Assembly: GCA_027622195.1 (NCBI GenBank) | Contig: JAQBZO010000007.1 | Span: 1 to 64,000 of the forward strand | Direction of reading: 5' to 3' | DNA: 64,000 nucleotides | Source of the DNA: Planctomycetota bacterium | GTDB taxonomy: Bacteria; Planctomycetota; Phycisphaerae; Phycisphaerales; SM1A02 | Part shown: one piece after another, positions 28,191 to 37,650 of the stretch | Layout of the letters: every line of letters begins with the position of its first letter | How positions within the stretch are numbered: the stretch's first letter is position 1 | Notes under the pieces: generated by a model | What the model was told of the DNA's origin: nothing | What the model saw: the letters and a program-made list of their open reading frames with translations, nothing else | The model's database searches: none | Program-made: the position numbers and the translations under genes

Positions 28191-30190
28191 AGGTAGTTGT
28201 ATTCGCGTATCACGAAATCGGTGCAGCAGGACTTCGCGCCACCATCGCTAGCGGCATTGAAGTTGTTGCTGTCTTGACGCACCGCGATGATCCAAGTGAA
28301 GGACAGTGGTTCACATCCGTGGCACGCGAGGCGGCCGCGGCGGGGATTCCCGTTTTTGCGCCAGAGGATCCGAATCATCCACTTTGGCTCGACAAGATCC
28401 GCGCACTCCAACCCGACCTTCTTCTCTCATTCCACTACCGAGCCATGGTCGGTGCCGATCTGAGAGCCCTTTTTCCCAAGGGTTGCCTCAACTTACATGC
28501 ATCCCTTCTTCCGAAGTATCGCGGCCGCGCTCCGATCAACTGGGTGTTGGTGCGAGGTGAAACAGAAACGGGTGTGACACTGCATCACATGACTGATGCT
28601 GCTGATGCGGGTGACATCGTCGCGCAGAAGCGCGTCACCATCACGCGATTGGACAACGCACTTTCGCTCACGCGCAAACTCGCGCAGAGCGCCGCCGCCC
28701 TGCTCGCTGAAACTTTGCCGAAGTTGGCCAATGGAACTGCGACGCGCACGCCGCAAGATGAGTCCGATGCCACAACCGTTGGACGGCGCCGCCCCGAAGA
28801 TGGTCGAGTCGATTGGAATCAACCAGCAGAAGCGATTCGCAACCTCACGCGCGCCGTGGCTCATCCATGGCCTGGTGCTTTTACACATGTCGCCGATCGA
28901 AAAGTATTTCTTTGGGCGGCGAACACCGTGGATGGAGTGGGTATGGCTGGAGAAGTGCTCTCCGTCGATCCACTCGTCGTCGCGTGTGGAACAGGTGCGC
29001 TCGAAATCACCGAAGGACAAGTGGCGGATGGAGTGTGGTCCACCGGAACCCAACTCGCCGCCGAGCTCAATCTCGTTCCTAGTATGCGCCTTGTTCGGCG
29101 CACTGCACCTACTGCGAAGAGCCGCACCAGCGTGCTCGTTCTCGGCGTCAACGGCTTCATCGGAAGCCATCTGTGTGAACGATTGCTCGCCGACGGTTTG
29201 CACGAGGTGTATGGACTCGACCTTCGATCCGACAATCTTGGCACCATCGCTTCGCATCCTGACTTCCACTTCATCGAAGGAGACATCTCAATCAATCGCG
29301 AATGGATCGAATACCACGTTCGCAAGTGCGACGTCATCCTTCCCCTTGTGGCGATCGCGACTCCGATGGAGTATGTCCGCAACCCACTCCGCGTCTTTGA
29401 ACTCGACTTTGAAGAAAACTTGCGTGTCATCCGCGACTGCGTGAAATACGGCAAGCGACTCCTCTTCCCATCGACGAGCGAGGTGTACGGGATGTGCACC
29501 GATTCGGCGTTCGACGAAGATTCGTCCAATCTCATTACTGGACCGATCAATCGACAACGGTGGATCTACTCGAGTTCGAAGCAACTTCTTGACCGCGTCA
29601 TCTGGGCCTACGGAGCGCAGCGCAATCTGCGATTCTCGCTCTTCCGTCCGTTCAATTGGATCGGACCTCGCCTCGATTCACTCGACAGCGCGCGCGTCGG
29701 GTCGAGCCGCGCAATCACTCAGCTCATTCTCAATCTCGTCGAGGGCACTCCCATCCTGCTCGTCGATGGAGGCTCTCAGAAGCGTTGCTTCACCGATGTC
29801 GATGAAGGAGTGGACTGCCTGTATCGAATGATCCGCAATGAGGGCAACCGATGCGATGGCCAGATCGTCAACATCGGTAATCCTGAGAATGAAGCGAGCA
29901 TTCGACAACTCGCCGAGATGCTCGTCGCCGCGTTTGACGCGCATCCTCTGCGACATCACTTCCCTCCGTTTGCTGGATACCGCGTCATCGAGAGCGGTCG
30001 CTACTACGGCAAGGGTTATGAGGATGTGCAGCACAGAAGTCCGTCCATTCGCAACGCACGACGACTCACTGGGTGGAATCCTGTGATTACCACCGAAGAA
30101 TCCGTTGTGCGAACACTCGATTGGTTCGTCAGACAGCACGCGCAGTCACACGGATTGACTACTGCTCCTGTCTGCGAGAGCGCGCGCTAG
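28187..30190 (+). CDS. arnA: Bifunctional UDP-4-amino-4-deoxy-L-arabinose formyltransferase / UDP-glucuronate oxidative decarboxylase
   Basis: N-domain [35 protein letters not shown]-domain [17 protein letters not shown]...[16 protein letters not shown]...[11 protein letters not shown]; 667 aa. Confidence 0.95.
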   Translation: MKVVVFAYHEIGAAGLRATIASGIEVVAVLTHRDDPSEGQWFTSVAREAAAAGIPVFAPEDPNHPLWLDKIRALQPDLLLSFHYRAMVGADLRALFPKGCLNLHASLLPKYRGRAPINWVLVRGETETGVTLHHMTDAADAGDIVAQKRVTITRLDNALSLTRKLAQSAAALLAETLPKLANGTATRTPQDESDATTVGRRRPEDGRVDWNQPAEAIRNLTRAVAHPWPGAFTHVADRKVFLWAANTVDGVGMAGEVLSVDPLVVACGTGALEITEGQVADGVWSTGTQLAAELNLVPSMRLVRRTAPTAKSRTSVLVLGVNGFIGSHLCERLLADGLHEVYGLDLRSDNLGTIASHPDFHFIEGDISINREWIEYHVRKCDVILPLVAIATPMEYVRNPLRVFELDFEENLRVIRDCVKYGKRLLFPSTSEVYGMCTDSAFDEDSSNLITGPINRQRWIYSSSKQLLDRVIWAYGAQRNLRFSLFRPFNWIGPRLDSLDSARVGSSRAITQLILNLVEGTPILLVDGGSQKRCFTDVDEGVDCLYRMIRNEGNRCDGQIVNIGNPENEASIRQLAEMLVAAFDAHPLRHHFPPFAGYRVIESGRYYGKGYEDVQHRSPSIRNARRLTGWNPVITTEESVVRTLDWFVRQHAQSHGLTTAPVCESAR

Positions 30191-30193
30191 GCG

Positions 30194-31090
30194 ATGTCCA
30201 TCGGACTTCGCATCGATGTCGATACGTGGAGGGGAACGCGAGACGGCGTCCCTGCACTCCTTCGAACACTCGACGCCCACGGCATTCGTGCCACGTGGTA
30301 TTTCACCCTCGGCCCCGACAACATGGGACGTCACATTCGTCGGATGTTGCGTCCTTCCTTCGCGTTGAAAATGATGCGGTCGAAGGCGGCGAGTCTGTAC
30401 GGATGGGACATTCTGCTGCGCGGCACACTCTGGCCAGGTCCTCGCATTGGCGAAGGTCTCCGCTCCACGATCAGAATGCCCATTTCGGCCGGACATGAAT
30501 TCGGCGTGCATGCGTGGGACCATCACTGGTGGCAGATGAATGCTGGGCGTGCCTCTGTCGCTCAGATGATGGAGCAACTCGACCGCGCGCACGATGCACT
30601 CGCCGAGATTGCTGGCAGCGCACCACAGAGTGCGGCGAGTCCAGGTTGGCGTTGTACCGATGCGATTCTCGCGGCGAAGTCGACGCGGCCCTATTCATTT
30701 CATTCGGACACGCGTGGCGCGGCGTTGCCCTACCGTGTTCGTGTGAATGGAACGCTTCTCACTCCTGCGCAGATTCCAGTCGATTTGCCAACCTACGACG
30801 AACTCGTTGGACACAACGGCGTCGACGATTCTAATTTCAATGATCGCATGGTCGCACTGCTTGCCGATGGGAATCCTCATGTCCTCACCATTCATGCAGA
30901 GAGCGAAGGTGGACGCAAAGCCGCCCTCTTCTCGGATTTTCTCGCGCGCGCGAAGGCGAATGGACATTCCTTTGTTCCGCTCGGCGAGTATCTCGCCACC
31001 GAAGGGTGCAACCGTGAGGGATCCATCGCACGAGGCGTGATCGCAGGTCGCGATGATTGGCTTGCCGTACCAGCAGGAGTCACCCAGTGA
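30194..31090 (+). CDS. arnD: 4-deoxy-4-formamido-L-arabinose-phosphoundecaprenol deformylase (polysaccharide deacetylase family)
   Basis: GLRIDVDTWRGTRDGVPALLRTLDAHGIRATWYFTLGPDNMGRHIRR; GHEFGVHAWDHHWWQ. Confidence 0.92.
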   Translation: MSIGLRIDVDTWRGTRDGVPALLRTLDAHGIRATWYFTLGPDNMGRHIRRMLRPSFALKMMRSKAASLYGWDILLRGTLWPGPRIGEGLRSTIRMPISAGHEFGVHAWDHHWWQMNAGRASVAQMMEQLDRAHDALAEIAGSAPQSAASPGWRCTDAILAAKSTRPYSFHSDTRGAALPYRVRVNGTLLTPAQIPVDLPTYDELVGHNGVDDSNFNDRMVALLADGNPHVLTIHAESEGGRKAALFSDFLARAKANGHSFVPLGEYLATEGCNREGSIARGVIAGRDDWLAVPAGVTQ

Positions 31091-32760
31091 CCTGGACACG
31101 CGCCGCGCTCATTGTGATTGCCGTGTGGATCGTGGCTGATGTGTTGACACTCGGCGTACGCCCACTGATCGCACCCGATGAAACTCGGTACGCCCTCATC
31201 GGTTGGGAGATGATCTCATCTGGCGATTGGTTCTCGCTGCGGATGGATGGATTTCGTTACTACGAAAAACCACCGATGGGATACTGGCTCACCGCTGCGA
31301 GTTTCAACACCTTCGGTGTCAACGCATTCGCGCTGCGGCTTCCAATGTCACTCTCAGCACTCGGCACCGCAGCACTCACCGCGCTTCTCGTCTATCGATG
31401 GAAACGCAACATCACACTCGCGTGCATCGGCGCACTCGTCTCACTCACGATGCTCCTGCCCATCATTCTCGCTGGCACTGCCGTACTCGATGGACCGTTT
31501 TCATTCTTCCTCACCGGTTGCCTCGTCTGCTACCTCGCTGGCATGCAATCCACCACGCGCTCACGCATCGGGTGGATGCTCGCGTGCGGCGTCTTTGCGG
31601 GACTCGCCTTTCTCACCAAGGGATTCCTCGCGTTCGCCGTCCCTGCACTCGCCGTCATCCCGTGGCTCGTCTGGACAAAGCGGTGGCGCGCCCTCTTTTC
31701 TTCTCCATGGATTCCACTCGTTGCCGTCGCCATCACCGCTGCGCCTGCTGCTTGGATTCTGCACCAACACGAGCCTCGTTTCTGGCACGAGTTTTTCTGG
31801 ACTGAACATGTCCGCCGTTTCCTCCAGCCCGACGAGAATCAACACGCTAAGCCATGGTGGTTGTATTTCGCAATGCTGCCACTGGCGATCATTCCATGGA
31901 CTCTCAACATTCCATTCGCACTTCGTGGACTCTCTCGCACAGCACTGAGCGACGACACCGTGCGATTCCTGTTGAGTTGGATCGTCGCACCGCTTCTCTT
32001 CTTTTCGGCGGCGAGTGGAAAACTGCCAACCTACATTCTTCCACTCTTCCCCCCCATCGCCGCACTGCTCGCAGTAGGACTCTTTGACTACTTCGCATCG
32101 CCCGCAGGGAAGATCACCCTCGCTCGCAAGAACAAAACAGGATTCTTCGCACTCGTGGCAATCGCCTCCATCATCGGCGCCGCGCTCGCGACAGGAGTCG
32201 GCGGATTCGGTGCTTCCACCCTGTGGAGCGACGGGCCGTTCGTGCGCACTCTTCTCTTCGTCACGATGCTCGTTGCCTGGGGACTCGCTGACCTCGCAGC
32301 CCAATACTCGCATGAACGAGGACGACGACTCCTCCTCATGGGGTGTGTACCTGCTCTTCTCGCGTTATCGATTCCAATTCTGTTCCCGACGGGGCGACTC
32401 CTTCCCTACAAGGCTCCCGAACCATTTCTCAACCAAGCGAAAACGCAGTTGAGGAGTGCTTCTGCTGTCTTCTCTGATGTCTCATTCGCCAATGCGGCCG
32501 CCTTCGTTGGACGTCGTGCCGATGTCGTCATCGTTGGACCTCCAAGTGAATTTGACAATGAACTCAATGATCCGCATGAAGCAACGCGGCGAATCTCGTG
32601 GAACGATCTTCCCACTCGAATCAGTGAAGCTAGAACGCACGGCGATGTGATTCTGGTGGCAGGCCACGACACACTTCCAGCGTCGCTCCCCGCCGGCGCA
32701 ACCATGCTCGTGTCATTGAATGGTTGCCAGATCGCGCTGTGGTCTGCGACTGCACCGTAG
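31087..32760 (+). CDS. arnT: L-Ara4N transferase to lipid A (GT83, ArnT family)
   Basis: LIAPDETRYALIGWEMISSGDWFSLRMDGFRYYEKPPMGYWLTAASFNTFGVNAFALRLP; many TM segments; GTGA overlap with arnD. Confidence 0.9.
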   Translation: MTWTRAALIVIAVWIVADVLTLGVRPLIAPDETRYALIGWEMISSGDWFSLRMDGFRYYEKPPMGYWLTAASFNTFGVNAFALRLPMSLSALGTAALTALLVYRWKRNITLACIGALVSLTMLLPIILAGTAVLDGPFSFFLTGCLVCYLAGMQSTTRSRIGWMLACGVFAGLAFLTKGFLAFAVPALAVIPWLVWTKRWRALFSSPWIPLVAVAITAAPAAWILHQHEPRFWHEFFWTEHVRRFLQPDENQHAKPWWLYFAMLPLAIIPWTLNIPFALRGLSRTALSDDTVRFLLSWIVAPLLFFSAASGKLPTYILPLFPPIAALLAVGLFDYFASPAGKITLARKNKTGFFALVAIASIIGAALATGVGGFGASTLWSDGPFVRTLLFVTMLVAWGLADLAAQYSHERGRRLLLMGCVPALLALSIPILFPTGRLLPYKAPEPFLNQAKTQLRSASAVFSDVSFANAAAFVGRRADVVIVGPPSEFDNELNDPHEATRRISWNDLPTRISEARTHGDVILVAGHDTLPASLPAGATMLVSLNGCQIALWSATAP

Positions 32761-32764
32761 AAAA

Positions 32765-33388
32765 TCAGTTGGCGCTTCCACCCTTGGGCTCATCCTTCGG
32801 AGGCGTCACATCCGCGGGCTTGTCCGATGCGTCAACGGGTTTCCCATCTGGCTTGTCCGCTGGCGTTTCTGCACTTTTTGCCACCTTCCTGACGGCCTTC
32901 GCGAAACCAGCGTCCATTGGAGAACCGATGTATGCGAGGATGCCCTTCGCATCCACAACGAATGCAACAGGAATGAATCGCTGCGCCGCCGCTTCCATCC
33001 ACTCCTTGCTCATGGATCGATCTGAATCGGCAGCAACTCGATAGCTCATCTTGTCGCCTTGACCTGCAACAAAACTGTCCAACACCGCTGGGTCAGGATT
33101 GCGCTCAGAAGCAGCGACACCGATCATGACGACGCCGGGATACTTCTTTTGCAGTTCGCTGAGATGAGGGATGCTCTTCACACACGGCGGGCACCACGTT
33201 GCCCAAAACTCGACCACATACGAAGTTCCCTCGTCGAGTGTTTTCACTTCATCACCCTTGATCCAACGCTCCACTGAAAGTGGTGGCGCCTTGCTTCCGA
33301 CCGTGAGTCCTTTGGCGGGAGTTGCACCGAGACAAACGATCGATCCGAGTGCGAGACCTACGAGTGCGATGAATCGTGAGTTCTTCAT
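32765..33388 (-). CDS. TlpA-like thioredoxin-fold protein
   Basis: VVEFWATWCPPCVKSIPHLSELQKKYPGVVMIGV; Pro/Asp/Lys-rich C-terminal tail. Confidence 0.85.
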   Translation of the reverse strand: MKNSRFIALVGLALGSIVCLGATPAKGLTVGSKAPPLSVERWIKGDEVKTLDEGTSYVVEFWATWCPPCVKSIPHLSELQKKYPGVVMIGVAASERNPDPAVLDSFVAGQGDKMSYRVAADSDRSMSKEWMEAAAQRFIPVAFVVDAKGILAYIGSPMDAGFAKAVRKVAKSAETPADKPDGKPVDASDKPADVTPPKDEPKGGSAN

Positions 33389-33507
33389 GACGGAAATCGT
33401 AGTCCGACCACTGTCGACCGCGAAACAGCACCTCCCACTCTCTAATTGGCTCTGGTAGCGTAAATGCTTCGCCATTCCCAACTGTCTGAACACTTGAAGG
33501 AGTCGAT

Positions 33508-34515
33508 TTGTCACACGAACTTGCGCACGACTTGCTCTCCGTTACCGAACAACCAGTTCCGCTCACCACGAAACAAATCCACCTCGCGATGTTGTCGGCG
33601 GTTGTATTTCCTCCTCTGGGAGTCATTGCAGCAATGGTGATGTTGTGGGGAGGATTGTTCTACTGGACCGACTTGTTCTTGTTGCTCGGGATGTATGCGA
33701 TCACGGGACTCGGCATCACCATTGGATACCACAGGCTCGTCACGCACAAGGCATTTACGACACCCACTCCACTCGCGATGTTTTTCATCGTGTGCGGAGC
33801 AATGGCTGCGCAAGGTCCAGTGATCTGGTGGGCCGCGACCCATCGACGGCACCATCAACACTCAGACTGCGAGCGCGATCCACATTCACCGCACGTGCGC
33901 CGAACTCCTGGATTCGTAGGATGGATCGCAGGATTCATGCACGCTCATTTCGGATGGTTGTTTCGAGACTCGAACGACAACAACTATTCCTATGTTCCTG
34001 ACCTGTTGAACTCTCCGTCCATCAGGCGAGTGAATCGATTGTTCCCGCTGTGCGTTGCATTTGGACTCATTCTCCCTGGGATCATCGGCGGCCTCGTCAC
34101 GATGACATGGACAGGCGCACTCCTCGGCACGGTGTGGGGCGGATTCGCGCGCATGTTTCTTCTACACCACGTGACATGGAGCATCAACTCGGTTTGCCAT
34201 GTGTGGGGTATGCGTGACTACCAATGCAACGACGAGAGTCGGAACAATCCCATCATGGGCATCTTGGCCTTCGGCGAGGGCTGGCACAACAATCACCACG
34301 CCTTTCCGACCAGTGCGCGACACGGGTTGAAGTGGTGGCAAATCGATATGAGTTGGATGATCATCCGATCGCTTCAGGTGATCGGACTTGCACAGCGTGT
34401 TCGACTGCCTACGCGCGAGCGCATGGCGGCTCGAGAGCGCGCACCTTCTCAATCATTGGACACAGATCATGCAAGAGTCCATCTGCAATGTCATAAATCC
34501 ATCCGTGCACAGTGA
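33508..34515 (+). CDS. Fatty acid (acyl-CoA delta-9-type) desaturase
   Basis: His boxes HRLVTH, HRRHHQHSD, HNNHHAFP; TTG start 33508 proposed by the ORF track, ATG 33589 is an alternative. Confidence 0.88.
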   Translation: MSHELAHDLLSVTEQPVPLTTKQIHLAMLSAVVFPPLGVIAAMVMLWGGLFYWTDLFLLLGMYAITGLGITIGYHRLVTHKAFTTPTPLAMFFIVCGAMAAQGPVIWWAATHRRHHQHSDCERDPHSPHVRRTPGFVGWIAGFMHAHFGWLFRDSNDNNYSYVPDLLNSPSIRRVNRLFPLCVAFGLILPGIIGGLVTMTWTGALLGTVWGGFARMFLLHHVTWSINSVCHVWGMRDYQCNDESRNNPIMGILAFGEGWHNNHHAFPTSARHGLKWWQIDMSWMIIRSLQVIGLAQRVRLPTRERMAARERAPSQSLDTDHARVHLQCHKSIRAQ

Positions 34516-35032
34516 CGCCGCGCGCGGCTGGATGCTGCAGGATCGGTGATTCTCGAACATGCACCACTTGTACTGCGACATTGAGTTCGCACAACTTGCG
34601 AGCTTGGCCTGCTGCGGTCGGCTCACTCTCTATATCACTGCGATAAAACTTGGCGATATCGCGAACATGTCGAATCCAATGATCGAAGAATCGACCCGCG
34701 CTCGGAGCGAGTGCTGAGTTCACTCCCCCACACCCGTAGTGACCACAGACGATGATGTCCTTGATCTTGAGTTCATTCACCGCGTAGTCGATCACCGAGA
34801 GGCAATTCAAATCGCTATGAACAACAAGATTGGCGACGTTGCGGTGCACAAAGACTTCGCCAGGCATGAGCCCGATGATCTCGTTGGCAGGCACGCGACT
34901 GTCTGAGCAGCCAATCCAAAGAAACTTTGGCCGCTGTTGGGCAGTGAGACTCCCAAAAAACACTGGGTGAGTGCGATGAATGCCCTCAGCCCACACTCGA
35001 TTGTTCGTAAGCAGGTGGCTGAGATCCGACAT
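34409..35032 (-). CDS. Beta-carbonic anhydrase
   Basis: CSDSRVPANEIIGLMPGEVFVHRNVANLV; CGHYGCGGV; C-term VHGWIYDIADGLL. Confidence 0.93.
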   Translation of the reverse strand: MSDLSHLLTNNRVWAEGIHRTHPVFFGSLTAQQRPKFLWIGCSDSRVPANEIIGLMPGEVFVHRNVANLVVHSDLNCLSVIDYAVNELKIKDIIVCGHYGCGGVNSALAPSAGRFFDHWIRHVRDIAKFYRSDIESEPTAAGQARKLCELNVAVQVVHVRESPILQHPAARGVTVHGWIYDIADGLLHDLCPMIEKVRALEPPCARA

Positions 35033-35081
35033 GGGATGAATCGTATCCGACCGCAACCGAGTCGCGCATTCGCCTTGCAAA

Positions 35082-35621
35082 CTAGCCGTCGTTCCCATCG
35101 ATCCTCGGTCGCACCAACCATGGCGCGAAGATCCACAGGTACAACGCGAACGCGACACTCCACGCCGTCGCCGCGACCAACAGCGAGAGGTGCACTTCAC
35201 TCGGCGCGATGAGATACTTGTGATCGACCGCGCCTGTCACTGCATCACGAGGACACCCCGCTTGAATCCAACTTCGAAACCCGGATCGAGCCATCGGCTT
35301 TCGGATGCGTCGGTCTCCGTAGAAGCGTCGAACGAGTTCGAGTCCGTTCTGACAACGACGGGGATCCCAGCGCGCCGTCGACTCATTGCCAAGAAGATCA
35401 GTCGCCTTGCCGTATCCATATGTTGGTGAGACGCGCGTGACGACTCCATTCTTGACGTGAGCCCAAAGCAAACAGTTGTGCGTGTCGTTGATGAACTTCA
35501 ATCCGCCGACGACTTGGTCGATGGCAGTTGGCACGAGTGCTGCCGCAGCCATGTGCGAAATGAAGGTGCGGCGAGTGGGCGGACGGATCGAGTCTTGCGC
35601 ATCTGGCGTCGGAATCTCCAA
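35082..35621 (-). pseudogene. Chimeric remnant: N-terminal fragment of NarG/NxrA-like molybdopterin oxidoreductase joined to a C-terminal NnrS-like segment
   Basis: Tat-like [98 protein letters not shown] resembles the NarG/NxrA N-terminus; tail [29 protein letters not shown] resembles the NnrS C-terminus. Confidence 0.6.
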
Positions 35622-35724
35622 GGAGTGACGGGCGCGACAGAGTGCAGGGTAGAACCAATTCCAAGAAACATCAGGATATGTGGATCGAGTTGCTGGCTTG
35701 TCGTTTTTGGTTTGCTGCTCGTCA

Positions 35725-36744
35725 TCAACTTGGTTCGTGGCAACTCAGGCAGTGAAGGCTGCCGAGTCCAACGACGAGATGTCTTGCCCGAATGGGAACG
35801 ACTCGAACATTCGACATCGATGATTCAATCACTCGACACGCAATGTCATCACTTGCGCCACCAAAGACGGGAACAAACACCGTCCCATTCGCGATAAGAA
35901 AATTCGCGTGGCTTGCAGGGATCATGCTGCGCCCTCCGGGGCCGAATCGATCTGCCGGAAAGTCGTAGTAGATCGGATCTGGAACGGGAAGCGCGATGAG
36001 ATCGAACGGATCTTGGTTCTCGTCACGGGCGTTCGCCAGCGCATTCCAGTTCGCTTCAAGCACCGAGTGATCGACATGATCCGCGGGTGCTCTGAGTGCG
36101 ACGATTGCATCCCGTCTCACGAATCGGGCGATGTCGTCAATGTGCCCGTCGGTGTCATCTCCTCGAATGCCACCGGGGAGCCACACCACATTCGATGTTC
36201 CAAGCGCGTCGTGCAATGTTTGCACCATTGATTCACGCGTTCGATCTCCGCGATTCGCGTTGTCGAGGCATTGTGTGGTGGTCAATACCGTCCCCGTGCC
36301 ATTGACATCAATTGATCCTCCCTCAAGCACCACGTCATGCTTCCACATGGGGATCGACCACCTCTCGCGAATGTGTGTCGGCACACCATCATCTTGATCG
36401 CGCACCTCGTATTTATCACCCCAACCATTGAAACGGAAATCGTGCCCCGCGATGCGTCCATCAGGGTGTCGCACAAAGATGGGACCAAAATCACGAATCC
36501 ATGAATCGTTCGTCTCAATCCCTGCCTCTTGACAATCGACGACCTCGACAACCTTCGACAGCGCATCGCGCCACGCATCCCACTCGCTCTGCGCTTGCGC
36601 AAGACACCCCGGCCATGTTTCTTCATTGTGCGGGCGGACAAGCCACACGCGTCGAAGTGGACTCCACTCGGCGGGCATTGAAAGCCCGCACGCGCTCGCC
36701 GTCGAGGACAACAACAAGTTCGCATCCTCTCTCGCAACACTCAT
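35725..36744 (-). CDS. aguA: Agmatine deiminase
   Basis: [69 protein letters not shown]-term GSLHCLS. Confidence 0.9.
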   Translation of the reverse strand: MSVAREDANLLLSSTASACGLSMPAEWSPLRRVWLVRPHNEETWPGCLAQAQSEWDAWRDALSKVVEVVDCQEAGIETNDSWIRDFGPIFVRHPDGRIAGHDFRFNGWGDKYEVRDQDDGVPTHIRERWSIPMWKHDVVLEGGSIDVNGTGTVLTTTQCLDNANRGDRTRESMVQTLHDALGTSNVVWLPGGIRGDDTDGHIDDIARFVRRDAIVALRAPADHVDHSVLEANWNALANARDENQDPFDLIALPVPDPIYYDFPADRFGPGGRSMIPASHANFLIANGTVFVPVFGGASDDIACRVIESSMSNVRVVPIRARHLVVGLGSLHCLSCHEPS

Positions 36745-37632
36745 GCCGTGCCATCCAACATTCGACTCTGCAATCCTGAATAGGCATCGACGCGCCGATC
36801 GCGAAGGAATGGCCATCCTCGGCGCATCTCTTCGATGCGCGCCCGATCGCACTCGTGAACGATGACCGCTTGTTCCGTCTGCGATGCCTCGGCGACGACG
36901 ACTCCTCCGGGATCGATGACCATGCTCGTGCCCCAGAAGGTGAGATCGGCCTCGGTACCAATTCGATTGACTGCGGCCACCCAGACTCCATTCGCAATCG
37001 CGTGCGCGCGGTGCATCGTGATCCACGCATCGCGTTGTTGCGCGCGGTCGGCAAGAGTCTCTTGGTGATACCAACCAATCGCCGTTGGATACACAATCAG
37101 TTCCGCTCCACGCAGCGCGGTCAATCGCGCCGCCTCTGGATACCACTGGTCCCAGCAGACGAGGAGTCCTGTTTCTGCGACTCCAGAAACCACTTGAAAT
37201 CCTCGGTCTCCAGGGGTGAAATAGAACTTCTCGAAGAATCGAGGATCGTCTGGAATGTGCATCTTGCGATACATCCCGATGATCTCACCCGAGGCATCGA
37301 GGTACACACTCGTGTTATGGAAAAGTCCAGGGGCGCGGCGCTCATACAAACTCACAGTGATCTCGACACGCAGTTCGCGAGCGAGTGACGATGCGAAGGT
37401 CGTCGTCGGACCCGGAATCGACTCGGCGAGATCCATCCACTTTGGATCTTCGACCTGACAGAAATAATGTCCGCCAAAGAGTTCTTGGCTGACAATCAAC
37501 TGCGCGCCCTTCCCCGCGGCCTCGCGTGCGAGTGTCGCGAATGTGGCGTGCACTTCGTCACGCGTTGCGCCAATGGGACTCGCATGCTGCAGGAGTCCAA
37601 TTCGAAATGAAGAAGTGCGATTAGTCGTCATC
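36741..37632 (-). CDS. aguB: N-carbamoylputrescine amidase (nitrilase superfamily)
   Basis: LIVSQELFGGHYFCQ; YRKMHIPDDPRFFEKFYFTPGDRGFQV; GLLVCWDQWYPEAARLTAL; ATGA overlap with aguA. Confidence 0.9.
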
Positions 37633-37650
37633 GAACGAGCAATGTTACGC

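Noticed and set aside
31561-32313. 250-aa minus-strand ORF inside arnT
   Set aside because: Glu/Arg/Cys-rich shadow translation; the + strand encodes a typical polytopic GT83 enzyme.
10207-35220. Short shared string gagatacttg near 10207 and 35210 considered as a repeat or recombination site
   Set aside because: Only ~10 bp; expected by chance in 64 kb.
36745-37146. N-terminal extension of the agmatine deiminase ORF
   Set aside because: Lies within aguB in another frame; the ATG at 36744 gives the usual ATGA overlap and a normal AguA start.
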